A program made the translations under genes and the position numbers. The notes below the pieces were generated by a model. That model did not search any database. It was given only the letters and a program-made list of their open reading frames with translations, and was not told the DNA's origin. Positions 16,349 through 24,532 of a stretch of DNA of 32,253 nucleotides are shown here, one piece after another; position 1 is the stretch's first letter, and the number at the start of each line of letters is the position of its first letter. The stretch is from Desulfuromonas sp. (GTDB taxonomy: Bacteria; Desulfobacterota; Desulfuromonadia; Desulfuromonadales; BM501). The DNA is taken from the NCBI RefSeq assembly GCF_002868845.1, contig NZ_PKUB01000016.1, forward strand, positions 97,174 to 129,426, written 5' to 3'.

Positions 16349-16603
16349 CATGAACACCCCGTCATCCCCGGTAGCGTACAGGAACTGCCCCTTGCGCTTC
16401 TCGAAATCGGCCGCGTCCACCCGCTCGCCGGACTTATAGGCCTTGTCGAGCACCTGTCCGGTCAGCAGGTTGCGGTACTTGATCTTGACCAGGGTGCTTC
16501 CCCCGCGGGCGGAGGGAGACTGGCTGGTGACGTCGAGGACGAGGCAGGGGGCGTTGTCAAGCTGAATGACGAGGCCGCGTTTCAGATCGGCGGTGGTCGG
16601 CAT
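16349..16603 (-). pseudogene. efpL: Host efpL 5' fragment (codons 1-85), interrupted by the element
   Basis: This encodes the complete N-domain of EfpL, with loop SPSARGG, and the start of the first OB domain, ending GDDGVFM. It continues with Asp86 at position 99 on the other side of the element. The start ATG at 16601..16603 has GAAGGAGA upstream. It is GC-rich like the flanking genes, unlike the element copy. It is divergent from efp across an intergenic region of about 170 bp. The host promoter is intact and now points into the recombinase operon. Without the OB domains the product cannot work as an EF-P-type factor. Confidence 0.92.
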
Positions 16604-16775
16604 GGCTGTCTCCTTCGGTTGAGTTATGCGCTGCCGGGCAAATCTACCATAAAGGGCGGGGCGAGAACAACCGGCCGGGGGACTTTTTCGATGACAATCT
16701 GTCCACATCTATGCTTAAATAACGAGTTTTGTTCTCGGAATAATCGTTGAAACCACATAAAAGGAGAAAAGCGTC
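16604..16775. promoter_or_regulatory. Divergent intergenic region between efpL and efp
   Basis: The promoters of both genes must lie in this 172-bp stretch, which is AT-rich toward efp. I see no pair of boxes good enough to assign. AAGGAG precedes the efp ATG and GAAGGAGA precedes the efpL ATG. Confidence 0.5.
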
Positions 16776-17339
16776 ATGTACAGTTGCGCAGATCTGAAAA
16801 AAGGCCTCAAGCTGATGGTAGACGGCGAACCCCACGTCATCGTCCAGTTCGACTTCACCAAGCCCGGCAAGGGCCAGGCCCTCTACAAGTGCAAGCTGCG
16901 CAACATGATCACCGGCTCGCTCTTCGACCGCACCTACCGCTCGGGCGAGTCCTTCTCGCCGGCCAGCCTCGAAGAGCGGGACATGCAGTACCTCTACCAG
17001 GACGAGTCGGGGTATGTCTTCATGGACCAGAAGACCTACGATCAGGTCACCCTCACCGAGGAGACCCTCGGCGACGACAAGTACTTCCTCCTCGACAACA
17101 CCGAGGTCAAGATCCTCATGTTCAACGGCCAGGGCATCGGCATCACCCTGCCCAACTTCGTCAACCTGCGGGTCACCCAGTCCGAACCCTGGGTCAAGGG
17201 CGACACCGCCGCCGGCAACAACAAGCCGGCCACCGTGGAGACCGGCTACACCCTGCAGGTCCCCTCCTTCGTCGAGGAGGGGGTCCTGATCCAGATCGAC
17301 ACCCGCACCGGGGAGTACGTCACCCGGGTCAAGGAGTAG
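16776..17339 (+). CDS. efp: Translation elongation factor P
   Basis: This 187-aa protein matches EF-P in length and has the three-domain plan: N-terminal KOW-like domain, then two OB domains ending QIDTRTGEYVTRVKE. Loop PGKGQA places Lys32 at the position of E. coli Lys34, which is beta-lysylated by EpmA and EpmB. EF-P enters between the P and E sites of ribosomes stalled on polyproline and promotes peptide bond formation. The start ATG has AAGGAG upstream. epmA follows 61 bp downstream on the same strand, consistent with a lysine-modified EF-P. The gene is GC-rich and belongs to the host chromosome. An epmB gene is not in the window. Confidence 0.97.
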   Translation: MYSCADLKKGLKLMVDGEPHVIVQFDFTKPGKGQALYKCKLRNMITGSLFDRTYRSGESFSPASLEERDMQYLYQDESGYVFMDQKTYDQVTLTEETLGDDKYFLLDNTEVKILMFNGQGIGITLPNFVNLRVTQSEPWVKGDTAAGNNKPATVETGYTLQVPSFVEEGVLIQIDTRTGEYVTRVKE

Positions 17340-17365
17340 GCGGCCGATTTCGCCCTCTTGAGCCT

Positions 17366-17383
17366 CCCCCTTTTCAAAGGGGG
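17366..17383. repeat. Short palindrome between efp and epmA
   Basis: CCCCCTTT and AAAGGGGG form an 8-bp inverted repeat around TC. It may modulate the efp to epmA read-through ratio or be a dispersed short repeat; there is too little sequence here to tell. Confidence 0.5.
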
Positions 17384-17400
17384 ACTTCCAATGGAAGACC

Positions 17401-18312
17401 ATGGAACCGAACTGGGCACTCGCCCGCAAGCGGCAGAACCTTCAGAAGCGGGCCCGGATCGTTCAGACGATCCGGGCCTTTTTCGCCGAACGCGACTACC
17501 TCGAGGTGGAGACCCCCCACCGCATTCCGGGCAACGCCCCCGAGGCGCACATCGACCCCGTCCCGAGCGGATCCTGGTGCCTGCACACCTCCCCGGAACT
17601 CGCCATGAAGCGCCTCCTCGCCGCGGGCTACGAGCGCACCTTCCAGCTCTGCCGCTGCTGGCGCGAGGGCGAGCGGGGCGCCAACCACCTCCCCGAGTTC
17701 ACCCTCCTCGAATGGTACCGGGCCGGGGCCGACTACACGGCCCTGATGACCGAATGCGAAGCGCTCCTCGCCGCCCTCCTCCCCGGGGGGAAAGCGACCT
17801 GGCAGGGCCACGCCATCGACCTCGCCGCCCCCTGGCAGCGACTGTCGGTCCGCGAGGCCTTCGACCGCTACGCCCCCATGCCACTGGACCGGGCTCTCGC
17901 CTCCGAGCGCTTCGAGGAGGTCCTCACCGAGTACGTCGAGCCCCGCCTGGGTCAGGGCCGGCCCACCTTCCTCTATGACTATCCCCTCGAGCTGGGCGCC
18001 CTGGCCCGAACCAAACCGGATGATCCGACCGTGGCCGAACGCTTCGAGTTGTACATCGCCGGGCTGGAGATCGCCAACGCCTTCTCCGAGCTTACCGACC
18101 AGGCCGAGCAGCGCGAGCGCTTCATGCAGGACGAGAAGAGCCGCCGCGCCGCCGGCAAGAAACCCTACCCCTTCCCCGAAAAGTTCCTCTGCGAACTGGA
18201 GGCCATGCCCGAGGCCGCCGGCATCGCCCTCGGCGTCGATCGCCTGGTAATGCTCCTGACCGGGGCCGAGGCCATCGACGAAGTGGTGGCCTTCACCCCG
18301 GAGGAGCTGTAG
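17401..18312 (+). CDS. epmA: EF-P--(R)-beta-lysine ligase EpmA (GenX/PoxA/YjeA family)
   Basis: A 303-aa protein resembling the catalytic domain of class II lysyl-tRNA synthetase without the anticodon-binding domain (E. coli EpmA is 325 aa). Motif 2 is seen in FQLCRCWREGERGANHLPEF (about residues 81-100), followed by TLLEWY, and motif 3 in ALGVDRLVMLLTG near the C-terminus. EpmA activates (R)-beta-lysine with ATP and transfers it to the conserved lysine of EF-P, here Lys32 of the gene just upstream. The close efp-epmA pairing supports the assignment. The ribosome site is weak (GGAAG close to the ATG). The gene ends shortly before a strong terminator. Confidence 0.95.
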   Translation: MEPNWALARKRQNLQKRARIVQTIRAFFAERDYLEVETPHRIPGNAPEAHIDPVPSGSWCLHTSPELAMKRLLAAGYERTFQLCRCWREGERGANHLPEFTLLEWYRAGADYTALMTECEALLAALLPGGKATWQGHAIDLAAPWQRLSVREAFDRYAPMPLDRALASERFEEVLTEYVEPRLGQGRPTFLYDYPLELGALARTKPDDPTVAERFELYIAGLEIANAFSELTDQAEQRERFMQDEKSRRAAGKKPYPFPEKFLCELEAMPEAAGIALGVDRLVMLLTGAEAIDEVVAFTPEEL

Positions 18313-18407
18313 GGTCGCGGCCCCCGTCGTCTTCCCCCCCCTGAAAGCCCCTGAAGAGACCCTTTCACGACAAGCGAGGGGCCGGGCGGAACCCGGTTGC
18401 AACGGAC

Positions 18408-18446
18408 AAAAAAGAGGCCGCGCCCATCATGGCGCGGCCTCTTTTC
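18408..18446. terminator. Bidirectional rho-independent terminator
   Basis: GAGGCCGCGCC (18414..18424) and GGCGCGGCCTC (18431..18441) form a perfect 11-bp stem. AAAAAA lies on one side and TTTT on the other, so it can terminate the plus-strand efp-epmA transcript and the minus-strand giant gene. Confidence 0.92.
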
Positions 18447-18466
18447 GATGCGATCTAAGTTAAGGG

Positions 18467-21400
18467 TTATTGCCGTCTGCGCCGAAGCATTCCGCCCCCT
18501 GCCGCGACCGCGGCCAGCAGCCACCAGCCGTCGAGAATCGGCACCCGCGCCGGCTCCGATGCTCCCGCAGCGGTTTCGCCCGGAGCACAAGCGCCGTCGT
18601 CGACCCGGTAGTTCTGGTCGTTGTCGAGGCCGTCGCAAAGCTCGGGAGCATTGGGGTAAACGGTGTTGTTGCTGTCGTCTCTGTCCTCATCGTTAAGCAC
18701 ATAGGTTCCGGTCTGAGGCGGCGAACAGGTCTCGATCGGCAACGCACTGTGATCCCCGTAACCGTCGCCGTCACCGTCGATGAAGTAATTCAGGGGCTCG
18801 CACATGCCGGCCATAAGCCGGTCGATGTTCAGCGTCATCGCATTGTTCGCTTCCTCGAACTCCTGCAGAGCGTTGTTCTGGTCAACCTCGATGATCAACG
18901 TGTAGTTGGCATTCGCGATCTGATTGGCGGTCAACGGACCGATCTCGATATCGGTCGAATTATACGGCTCAAGCACCCCGACCGACCCGCTGGTGATCGT
19001 GCCGCTCTCGGCCCCCCGGAGCACCCAACCGGTCGAGGACGCATCGACGGCGCCCTGGTTGATGACATCGAAGGTCACGTAGTAATTGTCGCCGATCTTC
19101 TCCCAGTCGGCCGTGGCGATGGTCAGGTCGGGCTCCAGGAACGAACTGGTCAGGGTGTTGTTCAGGCGGTCGCTGTCCTCCAGCGCCAGATCGGGGTCTA
19201 CCAGCACGCTGATCTGCAGGTTCGTCACCCCGGCAGGTATCGTCCAGTCGAGGGTTACCACTTTTGCCGCGCCGGGAGCCAGAATGCCCTCGGCAACGAC
19301 GGTGTCGATCAGGTTGGCCGGATCGGGACTGCCGTTATAGAAGGCGACAATGACGTCCTCGGCACCGGTATCGCCGATATTCTCGATCTGTGCACCGAGA
19401 GTGACCGGCGTGCCGGGAAGCGGGTTGGGCGGTGTCATGGCGATGCCGTCTTCGGCGACGCTCAGGTTGCTGCTGATCTGGTGCTCGAGCATATACAGGC
19501 CCGTTGTTCCCGCTTCGAAAGAGTTTACGGTCAGCGTGTCGCCACCACCGGTCACAACCTCCTCGGAAATCTTGACCATCTCGGTCCGATTGTAAACGCT
19601 GAACAGGGTATCGTCGACAAAGGCCGCGGTAATCGCCTGTTCGATTTCCGGATCAGAGGTCAGTTGGCGCGGGTGACCCCAGACATCGAGGATCGGGTCG
19701 TAGAATATCGTCTTGATATCCGACGAGGGCATGTCGGGTTCGATTTCTGATTGTGTCGTCTCCGCCCAGACGAGAGCAATCTGCCCGGTGCCGTTCGAGG
19801 CGAGCTTAAAATCGGCCAGGTTGGTCGTATATTCGTCGGTGCGAATAACGGAACGGTTGGCAAAGTCGAAGTTGGTCACTCCACTTACTTCGTTGCCGCG
19901 CAACCATGCCATGACGACATCACCTGTCGGGTCGAAAGCCAGCTGCGGATTATCGTCGGCCAGAACGTCAGAGGTCAACTGAACCATCTGGTTCCAGGCG
20001 CCGCCGTACTCGAGATGGAAGAGTTCGTGGTCTTCGACCGTCGCACTGTTCCCGTCCGTATCCATGGTCAGAACGATATCGGCCCGGGTGCCGTCATAGA
20101 CCACATCGTATTTAACAATGTAGTTCGGGACCGTCGCCACCACCTCGGGTGCGCTCCAGTCGGCACCGTTCCACCAGGCAGCCATGATGGTGTTGGGGGC
20201 GACACCGCTGCCCTGAATGTCGTTCTGATCGTTGGCGATCCAGATCAGGAGAAGATCGGCGGCGAAACTTCCTGCCAGTTGAGGGGTGCGATCCAGAATG
20301 CTATTGGCCGTCAAAGTCTTTTCCGGCCCCCAGGTCTGCGTGGTCGGATTGTAGACGGATGTGGAGATTTCCATGTTGGCAGTCACGTCCTCGAGTTCAG
20401 GAAGGGTCGTATTGTCAATCACGGTGCTCAGGTCTTCCCAAACCGCCATGACTGAACCGTCGCCCGAAGTGAACAGGTTTGGATGAAAGTCAGCGGTCCC
20501 GTCGTCGGCAATCGCCACCGGAGTCGACCAGGCCGAACCGCTCCAACCGGACCAGACCAGCTCCGTCCGGTTGGGAGCCAAAATCGCACCGACGTCCCGC
20601 GCCGGGTCATCGTACAGCCAGGCGAGATCGAGATGTGAACCGCCGGCAGACAAGGTTGCCTGCGAGCGAGGATAGATAGTCGTCTGGATCGGCGTTAGAG
20701 AAGGACCGCTATCCCCGTCACCCAAGGCCTGCACCTTCGGAATCGTTCCCCCATCGAAGACCGCATAGTCGGGGCGCACCAAATAATTTCTCGCGATCAA
20801 GCTCGGCCCGCGTGCAGGCGTCATCCTCAAAGGAGATGCCAGGGGGGGCGAACCGTTGCTTGCAAGTAGGTCGAGCGTTTTGCGGAACAGCTCGACTTCG
20901 TAGGAGAAAATCCACACATAAGCCGTCGCGCCCGCGTTGACATACAAAGACGCTTCATTGAGGGGGGGCTGAACGGGGAACTGGAAGCCGATGTCGGCCC
21001 CGCCGCCGACCCAACCTTCGAGGGCGGCAACCCCATCGACACCAGCGGCGATCGTACCCCTCAGGTAAGGACCGATATCGAGTTTCCCATTGAACTGCGG
21101 TTCGGGCAGCAGGTCTTCAATTCCCAGATTGAAGCCGAGGGCCAAATCGGCCGAGGCCTTGTAGTAGCCGGGAATCGGCGGAGTGACCGGCGTGATAATG
21201 ACCGTCGGCCAGGTGACCGAAGCGCTTATCGCGGCTTCGACACCGATGTAACCGCCGTAGTTCCAGCTGCAGATCTCATCCTCGAACTCGCCGACCAGGG
21301 AGAACGTGGGGGTAAATTCCATCTCCATCCCGGCGACCCGCTGCTTGCCCTTGGCATCTTTCAGCCCCTTTTTCCAGGCATCCTTCAGTGACTCCGAGGG

Positions 21401-24400
21401 CTCGTCGTCCCCGCCGAAACCAGAACCGGAAAGAACGTATTCCAATTCATTCCCGTCAATCTCACTTTCCACCGTCGGCACGAAATCCAGTTCGATCGCC
21501 CCGCCGCTGAAAAGCGGCACATCGCTCGGGATCATGTCCTGGGGAATCATCGCTGTCAGCAGATCGATCGGGCCGGGCGCCCCCTTATACGAAAAGGAGT
21601 CGTCTCCCCACAGCGGAGGCGGAACAAACTCCATCGCCGGCATGTACGCGGGCCGGGGCATTATCGAGAACGGCGCCACCGAATTCTGTGTAACGGTGCC
21701 GTCGGCACTTACCGCTTGGACATAGAGTTTGGAACAGACATCCAAGTCCCCGACATTGTAACTCTTTGAGGCCGAAGCCAGGGTCGTCACCTGATCTTGC
21801 GCGCCAACACCGACGATCGAGGTTCCATTGGACGAGGTGAAATGAACATCCCCTTTGGGATGGACCCCCCACTTGACGTCGACCGTATAAGTCACGTCGT
21901 GGTCAATCCCTTCCACGAAATAGGCATGATCGGAATATTTCGAATTGATTACGACAATGGCCATGTTGTCGCCAACGGTCGAATAGAGCTTATAGTTGCG
22001 GATCAGCGTCCCGCCCGGGGCAACGCTGATCGCCTCTTCCTGAGTGAAAAACCCCGCCCTTTCCACCTTGATGTTCTGACTGCCGCCAGGCACGGTCATC
22101 GAATAGAGACCGTCCGAACCGGTGGAGGAAGAGGCCCCTGCAACGGATACTGTTGCGCCACTCAACGGGGCGCCGGCGGAATTTAAAACCCGGCCCTGAA
22201 GCGTCGCCTCCGACTTTACGAAAATCGCGTTGATCGAATGAGGCCTGTCGATATCGCTGAATGTGTAGGACGTCACGGCACCGATGGGTCTTCCGTCAAC
22301 AACGACGTCTTTGAGCAGGTAACCCGAATCGGAGCTGATCACGTAGGTCTGCGAGGTCCCGTAGACCTTGGTCACGCTGCCGGCAGGGAAGATGGCACCA
22401 TGGGCCGACGCGCTCGAGGTCAGCACGTAGCGGCTGGCCTCCACGTCGAAGGTCATGAAGTACGAATTTTGGCTGAATTCCGTCCCGTCAAAGACCCGGA
22501 AGGCGAAGCTGTCGTATCCGACCCCGGACTCGTTGGGCGCCGGGGTGAAGACCAGGCTGCCGAGGTCGTTTGCCGAGACAACCTGGTTGACGCCAACCGC
22601 CGAAGATCCCAGGGAGAGGGAGCCGTCCGCCGGCAGATAGGTGACCTGGATGCCCTTGAGCACATCCCCGTCGATGTCGTTGAAGGCGAAGTCGCTCCCG
22701 GAGAAGCGGTAGGGGGTGTTCTGCGTGGTCTGGACCGTGTTGCTCGCCGAGGTCGGCCTGTCGTTGGTCGGCGCGATAGCCAGGCGTACCGCAACGGCAT
22801 GGATCGATGCGTCCGAAGCGTCCTCCACCCGGTAGGCGAAATCCTGGTCCGCAGTGGAATTGGCCACCGGTTCGAAGATGACCCGGCTCTGGGAGTCCGT
22901 CACCACGGTCGGGACGGAGGTAATCATCGCGCCGGGGCTGGTGCCGTTGGAGGCCTGGTAAAGCTGACCCAACTGGGGCAGTGCGGTAATCGTCGCCGAG
23001 AGGCTGTCGCCTTCGGTATCGGCACCGGCCAGGGCAACGGTCACCCGGTTGTCCTCGAGGCCGTTGACCACGACCTTGCGACTGGTCATCTGGCCGGCGA
23101 CCCAGTCGGACGCTGACATTTGGCCGCCGAGGGTGCCGTCGTTACCGTCGCCGGACAGGTCGTCGATTTTGAAACCGGTCGCCTCGTCCATCGGCCAGTA
23201 GCCGACCAGGTTCGCTTCATCGCCCGCCAGGGGCTGGTTCATGGTCCGGCGTATTTCGGTGACCGTGCGCGGGACGCTCCACAGCCGGACTTCGTCAATC
23301 GCGCCGACGAAGGGCTCGAAATCGAGCTGCCCCGAACCGGAGTAGGTCAGACCCATGGTCAGGTTCTGGCCGGACGCCAGGGGGTTGAAGGCGTTGCCGG
23401 TGGTGCCGACCGAAACGCCGTCGACGAACACCTCGCTGTCGGAACCGCTGTCCACCAGGGCGATGTGATACCACTCCCCTTCCGTCGTCGCGAAACCGAC
23501 GGTATTGAAGCTGGTCCCGTTCCACAGCCCGATCGCGGTGGCGGAAAGGTGCACGCTGTAGCGCGTCTCGCTGCCGGAGAAGCCGCGGTTGGCGAGGACG
23601 CAGGTGTTGCCCACGGTCGGCCCGCGCTTGACCCAGAACTCGATGGTGCCGTCCGCAAGGTCGAGGGAGGCATCAGGCGCCACGAGGACATGGTCGTTGA
23701 TCCCGTCGAATTCGAGGGCGGAGCCGAGGCCGATGCCCGCGACCGGGGCGTCGTTGACCGCCGTGACCGACACGCTCAGATCATACGCTTCACTGGTCGC
23801 CTGGCCATCGCTGACTTCGACCGGCACCGTCAGGGTGCCGCTGAAATCCGGCACCGGCACGATCGTCGCACCGTAGACGTGGTAGTTGCTGCCGGAGAGG
23901 ACGGTCAGGGTGAAATCATCGGGCCAGGTGCTGTCGACATCGCTGACGGTCACATCGTCCAAGGTAATCGCCAGTGGCGTGTCTTCCGGAGTGCCCAAGA
24001 CGGACTGCCCGGTCAGCACCGGGGTGTCGTTGACCGCGCCAATGTTCAGCGCGAACGTGTCGCTGGCCGTGTCGCTCCCGTCGGAGACCGTCAGGGTGAT
24101 CGTGACATCGCCCGTCTGGTTCTTTTCCGGGGTGATCGTCACCGTGCGGCTGGCGCCGCTGCCGACGACGACAATTCCGGCGTCGGCAACCAGTGCCTGG
24201 TCGCTGGAAGACGCCGTCACGGTCAGGCTGCCCGCCGCCGTCTCGATATCACCCACGACAAACCCGATCGGGCTCGTAGCGGTATCCTCCTGCGTGGACT
24301 GGTTGCCGACATCTGTAATGGTCGGCACGTCGTTGACGGCGTTGACGGTCACGCTGAGGTTGTAGGAATTGCTGTCCGCCGTGCCGTCATTGACCTTGAC

Positions 24401-24532
24401 CGGCACCGTCAGGGTGCCGTTGAAGTTCGCCGCCGGGGTGATCGTGTTGCCGCTACGCGTGTAGTTGCTGCCATTTTGCACCGCGAGGGTGAAACCCGTC
24501 GGGTAGCTGTTGTCCACGTCGGTGACGTTCAA
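18467..24532 (-). CDS. Giant exported repeat protein, C-terminal part after an in-frame TAG (LamG, CNA-B-like, CARDB, MopE-like, sorting tail)
   Basis: 2021 codons remain in the same frame as the gene at 24554..30217, from which they are separated only by a TAG. In order: the rest of a cadherin/Ig-like repeat and two more repeats; a LamG-like domain (about residues 268-460); tandem-95-like segments; a carboxypeptidase-regulatory or CNA-B-like domain (about 774-849, GRVLNSAGAPLSGATVSVAG); a large unassigned beta-rich region; two CARDB-like domains (about 1689-1900); a MopE-like metal-binding stretch with DGDGDGYGD and DGLDNDQN (about 1914-1980); and a C-terminal VPILDGWWLL, hydrophobic segment and RRRR. 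The tail resembles IPTL-CTERM sorting signals. The first Met here is probably not a real start: it lies inside a repeat and lacks a ribosome site. It is likely the cell-surface-distal half of an adhesin-like protein. Confidence 0.8.
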   Translation of the reverse strand: MNVTDVDNSYPTGFTLAVQNGSNYTRSGNTITPAANFNGTLTVPVKVNDGTADSNSYNLSVTVNAVNDVPTITDVGNQSTQEDTATSPIGFVVGDIETAAGSLTVTASSSDQALVADAGIVVVGSGASRTVTITPEKNQTGDVTITLTVSDGSDTASDTFALNIGAVNDTPVLTGQSVLGTPEDTPLAITLDDVTVSDVDSTWPDDFTLTVLSGSNYHVYGATIVPVPDFSGTLTVPVEVSDGQATSEAYDLSVSVTAVNDAPVAGIGLGSALEFDGINDHVLVAPDASLDLADGTIEFWVKRGPTVGNTCVLANRGFSGSETRYSVHLSATAIGLWNGTSFNTVGFATTEGEWYHIALVDSGSDSEVFVDGVSVGTTGNAFNPLASGQNLTMGLTYSGSGQLDFEPFVGAIDEVRLWSVPRTVTEIRRTMNQPLAGDEANLVGYWPMDEATGFKIDDLSGDGNDGTLGGQMSASDWVAGQMTSRKVVVNGLEDNRVTVALAGADTEGDSLSATITALPQLGQLYQASNGTSPGAMITSVPTVVTDSQSRVIFEPVANSTADQDFAYRVEDASDASIHAVAVRLAIAPTNDRPTSASNTVQTTQNTPYRFSGSDFAFNDIDGDVLKGIQVTYLPADGSLSLGSSAVGVNQVVSANDLGSLVFTPAPNESGVGYDSFAFRVFDGTEFSQNSYFMTFDVEASRYVLTSSASAHGAIFPAGSVTKVYGTSQTYVISSDSGYLLKDVVVDGRPIGAVTSYTFSDIDRPHSINAIFVKSEATLQGRVLNSAGAPLSGATVSVAGASSSTGSDGLYSMTVPGGSQNIKVERAGFFTQEEAISVAPGGTLIRNYKLYSTVGDNMAIVVINSKYSDHAYFVEGIDHDVTYTVDVKWGVHPKGDVHFTSSNGTSIVGVGAQDQVTTLASASKSYNVGDLDVCSKLYVQAVSADGTVTQNSVAPFSIMPRPAYMPAMEFVPPPLWGDDSFSYKGAPGPIDLLTAMIPQDMIPSDVPLFSGGAIELDFVPTVESEIDGNELEYVLSGSGFGGDDEPSESLKDAWKKGLKDAKGKQRVAGMEMEFTPTFSLVGEFEDEICSWNYGGYIGVEAAISASVTWPTVIITPVTPPIPGYYKASADLALGFNLGIEDLLPEPQFNGKLDIGPYLRGTIAAGVDGVAALEGWVGGGADIGFQFPVQPPLNEASLYVNAGATAYVWIFSYEVELFRKTLDLLASNGSPPLASPLRMTPARGPSLIARNYLVRPDYAVFDGGTIPKVQALGDGDSGPSLTPIQTTIYPRSQATLSAGGSHLDLAWLYDDPARDVGAILAPNRTELVWSGWSGSAWSTPVAIADDGTADFHPNLFTSGDGSVMAVWEDLSTVIDNTTLPELEDVTANMEISTSVYNPTTQTWGPEKTLTANSILDRTPQLAGSFAADLLLIWIANDQNDIQGSGVAPNTIMAAWWNGADWSAPEVVATVPNYIVKYDVVYDGTRADIVLTMDTDGNSATVEDHELFHLEYGGAWNQMVQLTSDVLADDNPQLAFDPTGDVVMAWLRGNEVSGVTNFDFANRSVIRTDEYTTNLADFKLASNGTGQIALVWAETTQSEIEPDMPSSDIKTIFYDPILDVWGHPRQLTSDPEIEQAITAAFVDDTLFSVYNRTEMVKISEEVVTGGGDTLTVNSFEAGTTGLYMLEHQISSNLSVAEDGIAMTPPNPLPGTPVTLGAQIENIGDTGAEDVIVAFYNGSPDPANLIDTVVAEGILAPGAAKVVTLDWTIPAGVTNLQISVLVDPDLALEDSDRLNNTLTSSFLEPDLTIATADWEKIGDNYYVTFDVINQGAVDASSTGWVLRGAESGTITSGSVGVLEPYNSTDIEIGPLTANQIANANYTLIIEVDQNNALQEFEEANNAMTLNIDRLMAGMCEPLNYFIDGDGDGYGDHSALPIETCSPPQTGTYVLNDEDRDDSNNTVYPNAPELCDGLDNDQNYRVDDGACAPGETAAGASEPARVPILDGWWLLAAVAAGGGMLRRRRQ

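Noticed and set aside
16644-17429. 261-aa minus-strand open frame over efp
   Set aside because: It is antisense to an unambiguous EF-P gene, and its Gly/Val/Leu-rich composition is a codon shadow.
17374-18402. 342-aa minus-strand open frame over epmA
   Set aside because: It is antisense to EpmA, has no ribosome site or motifs, and reads through the terminator region.
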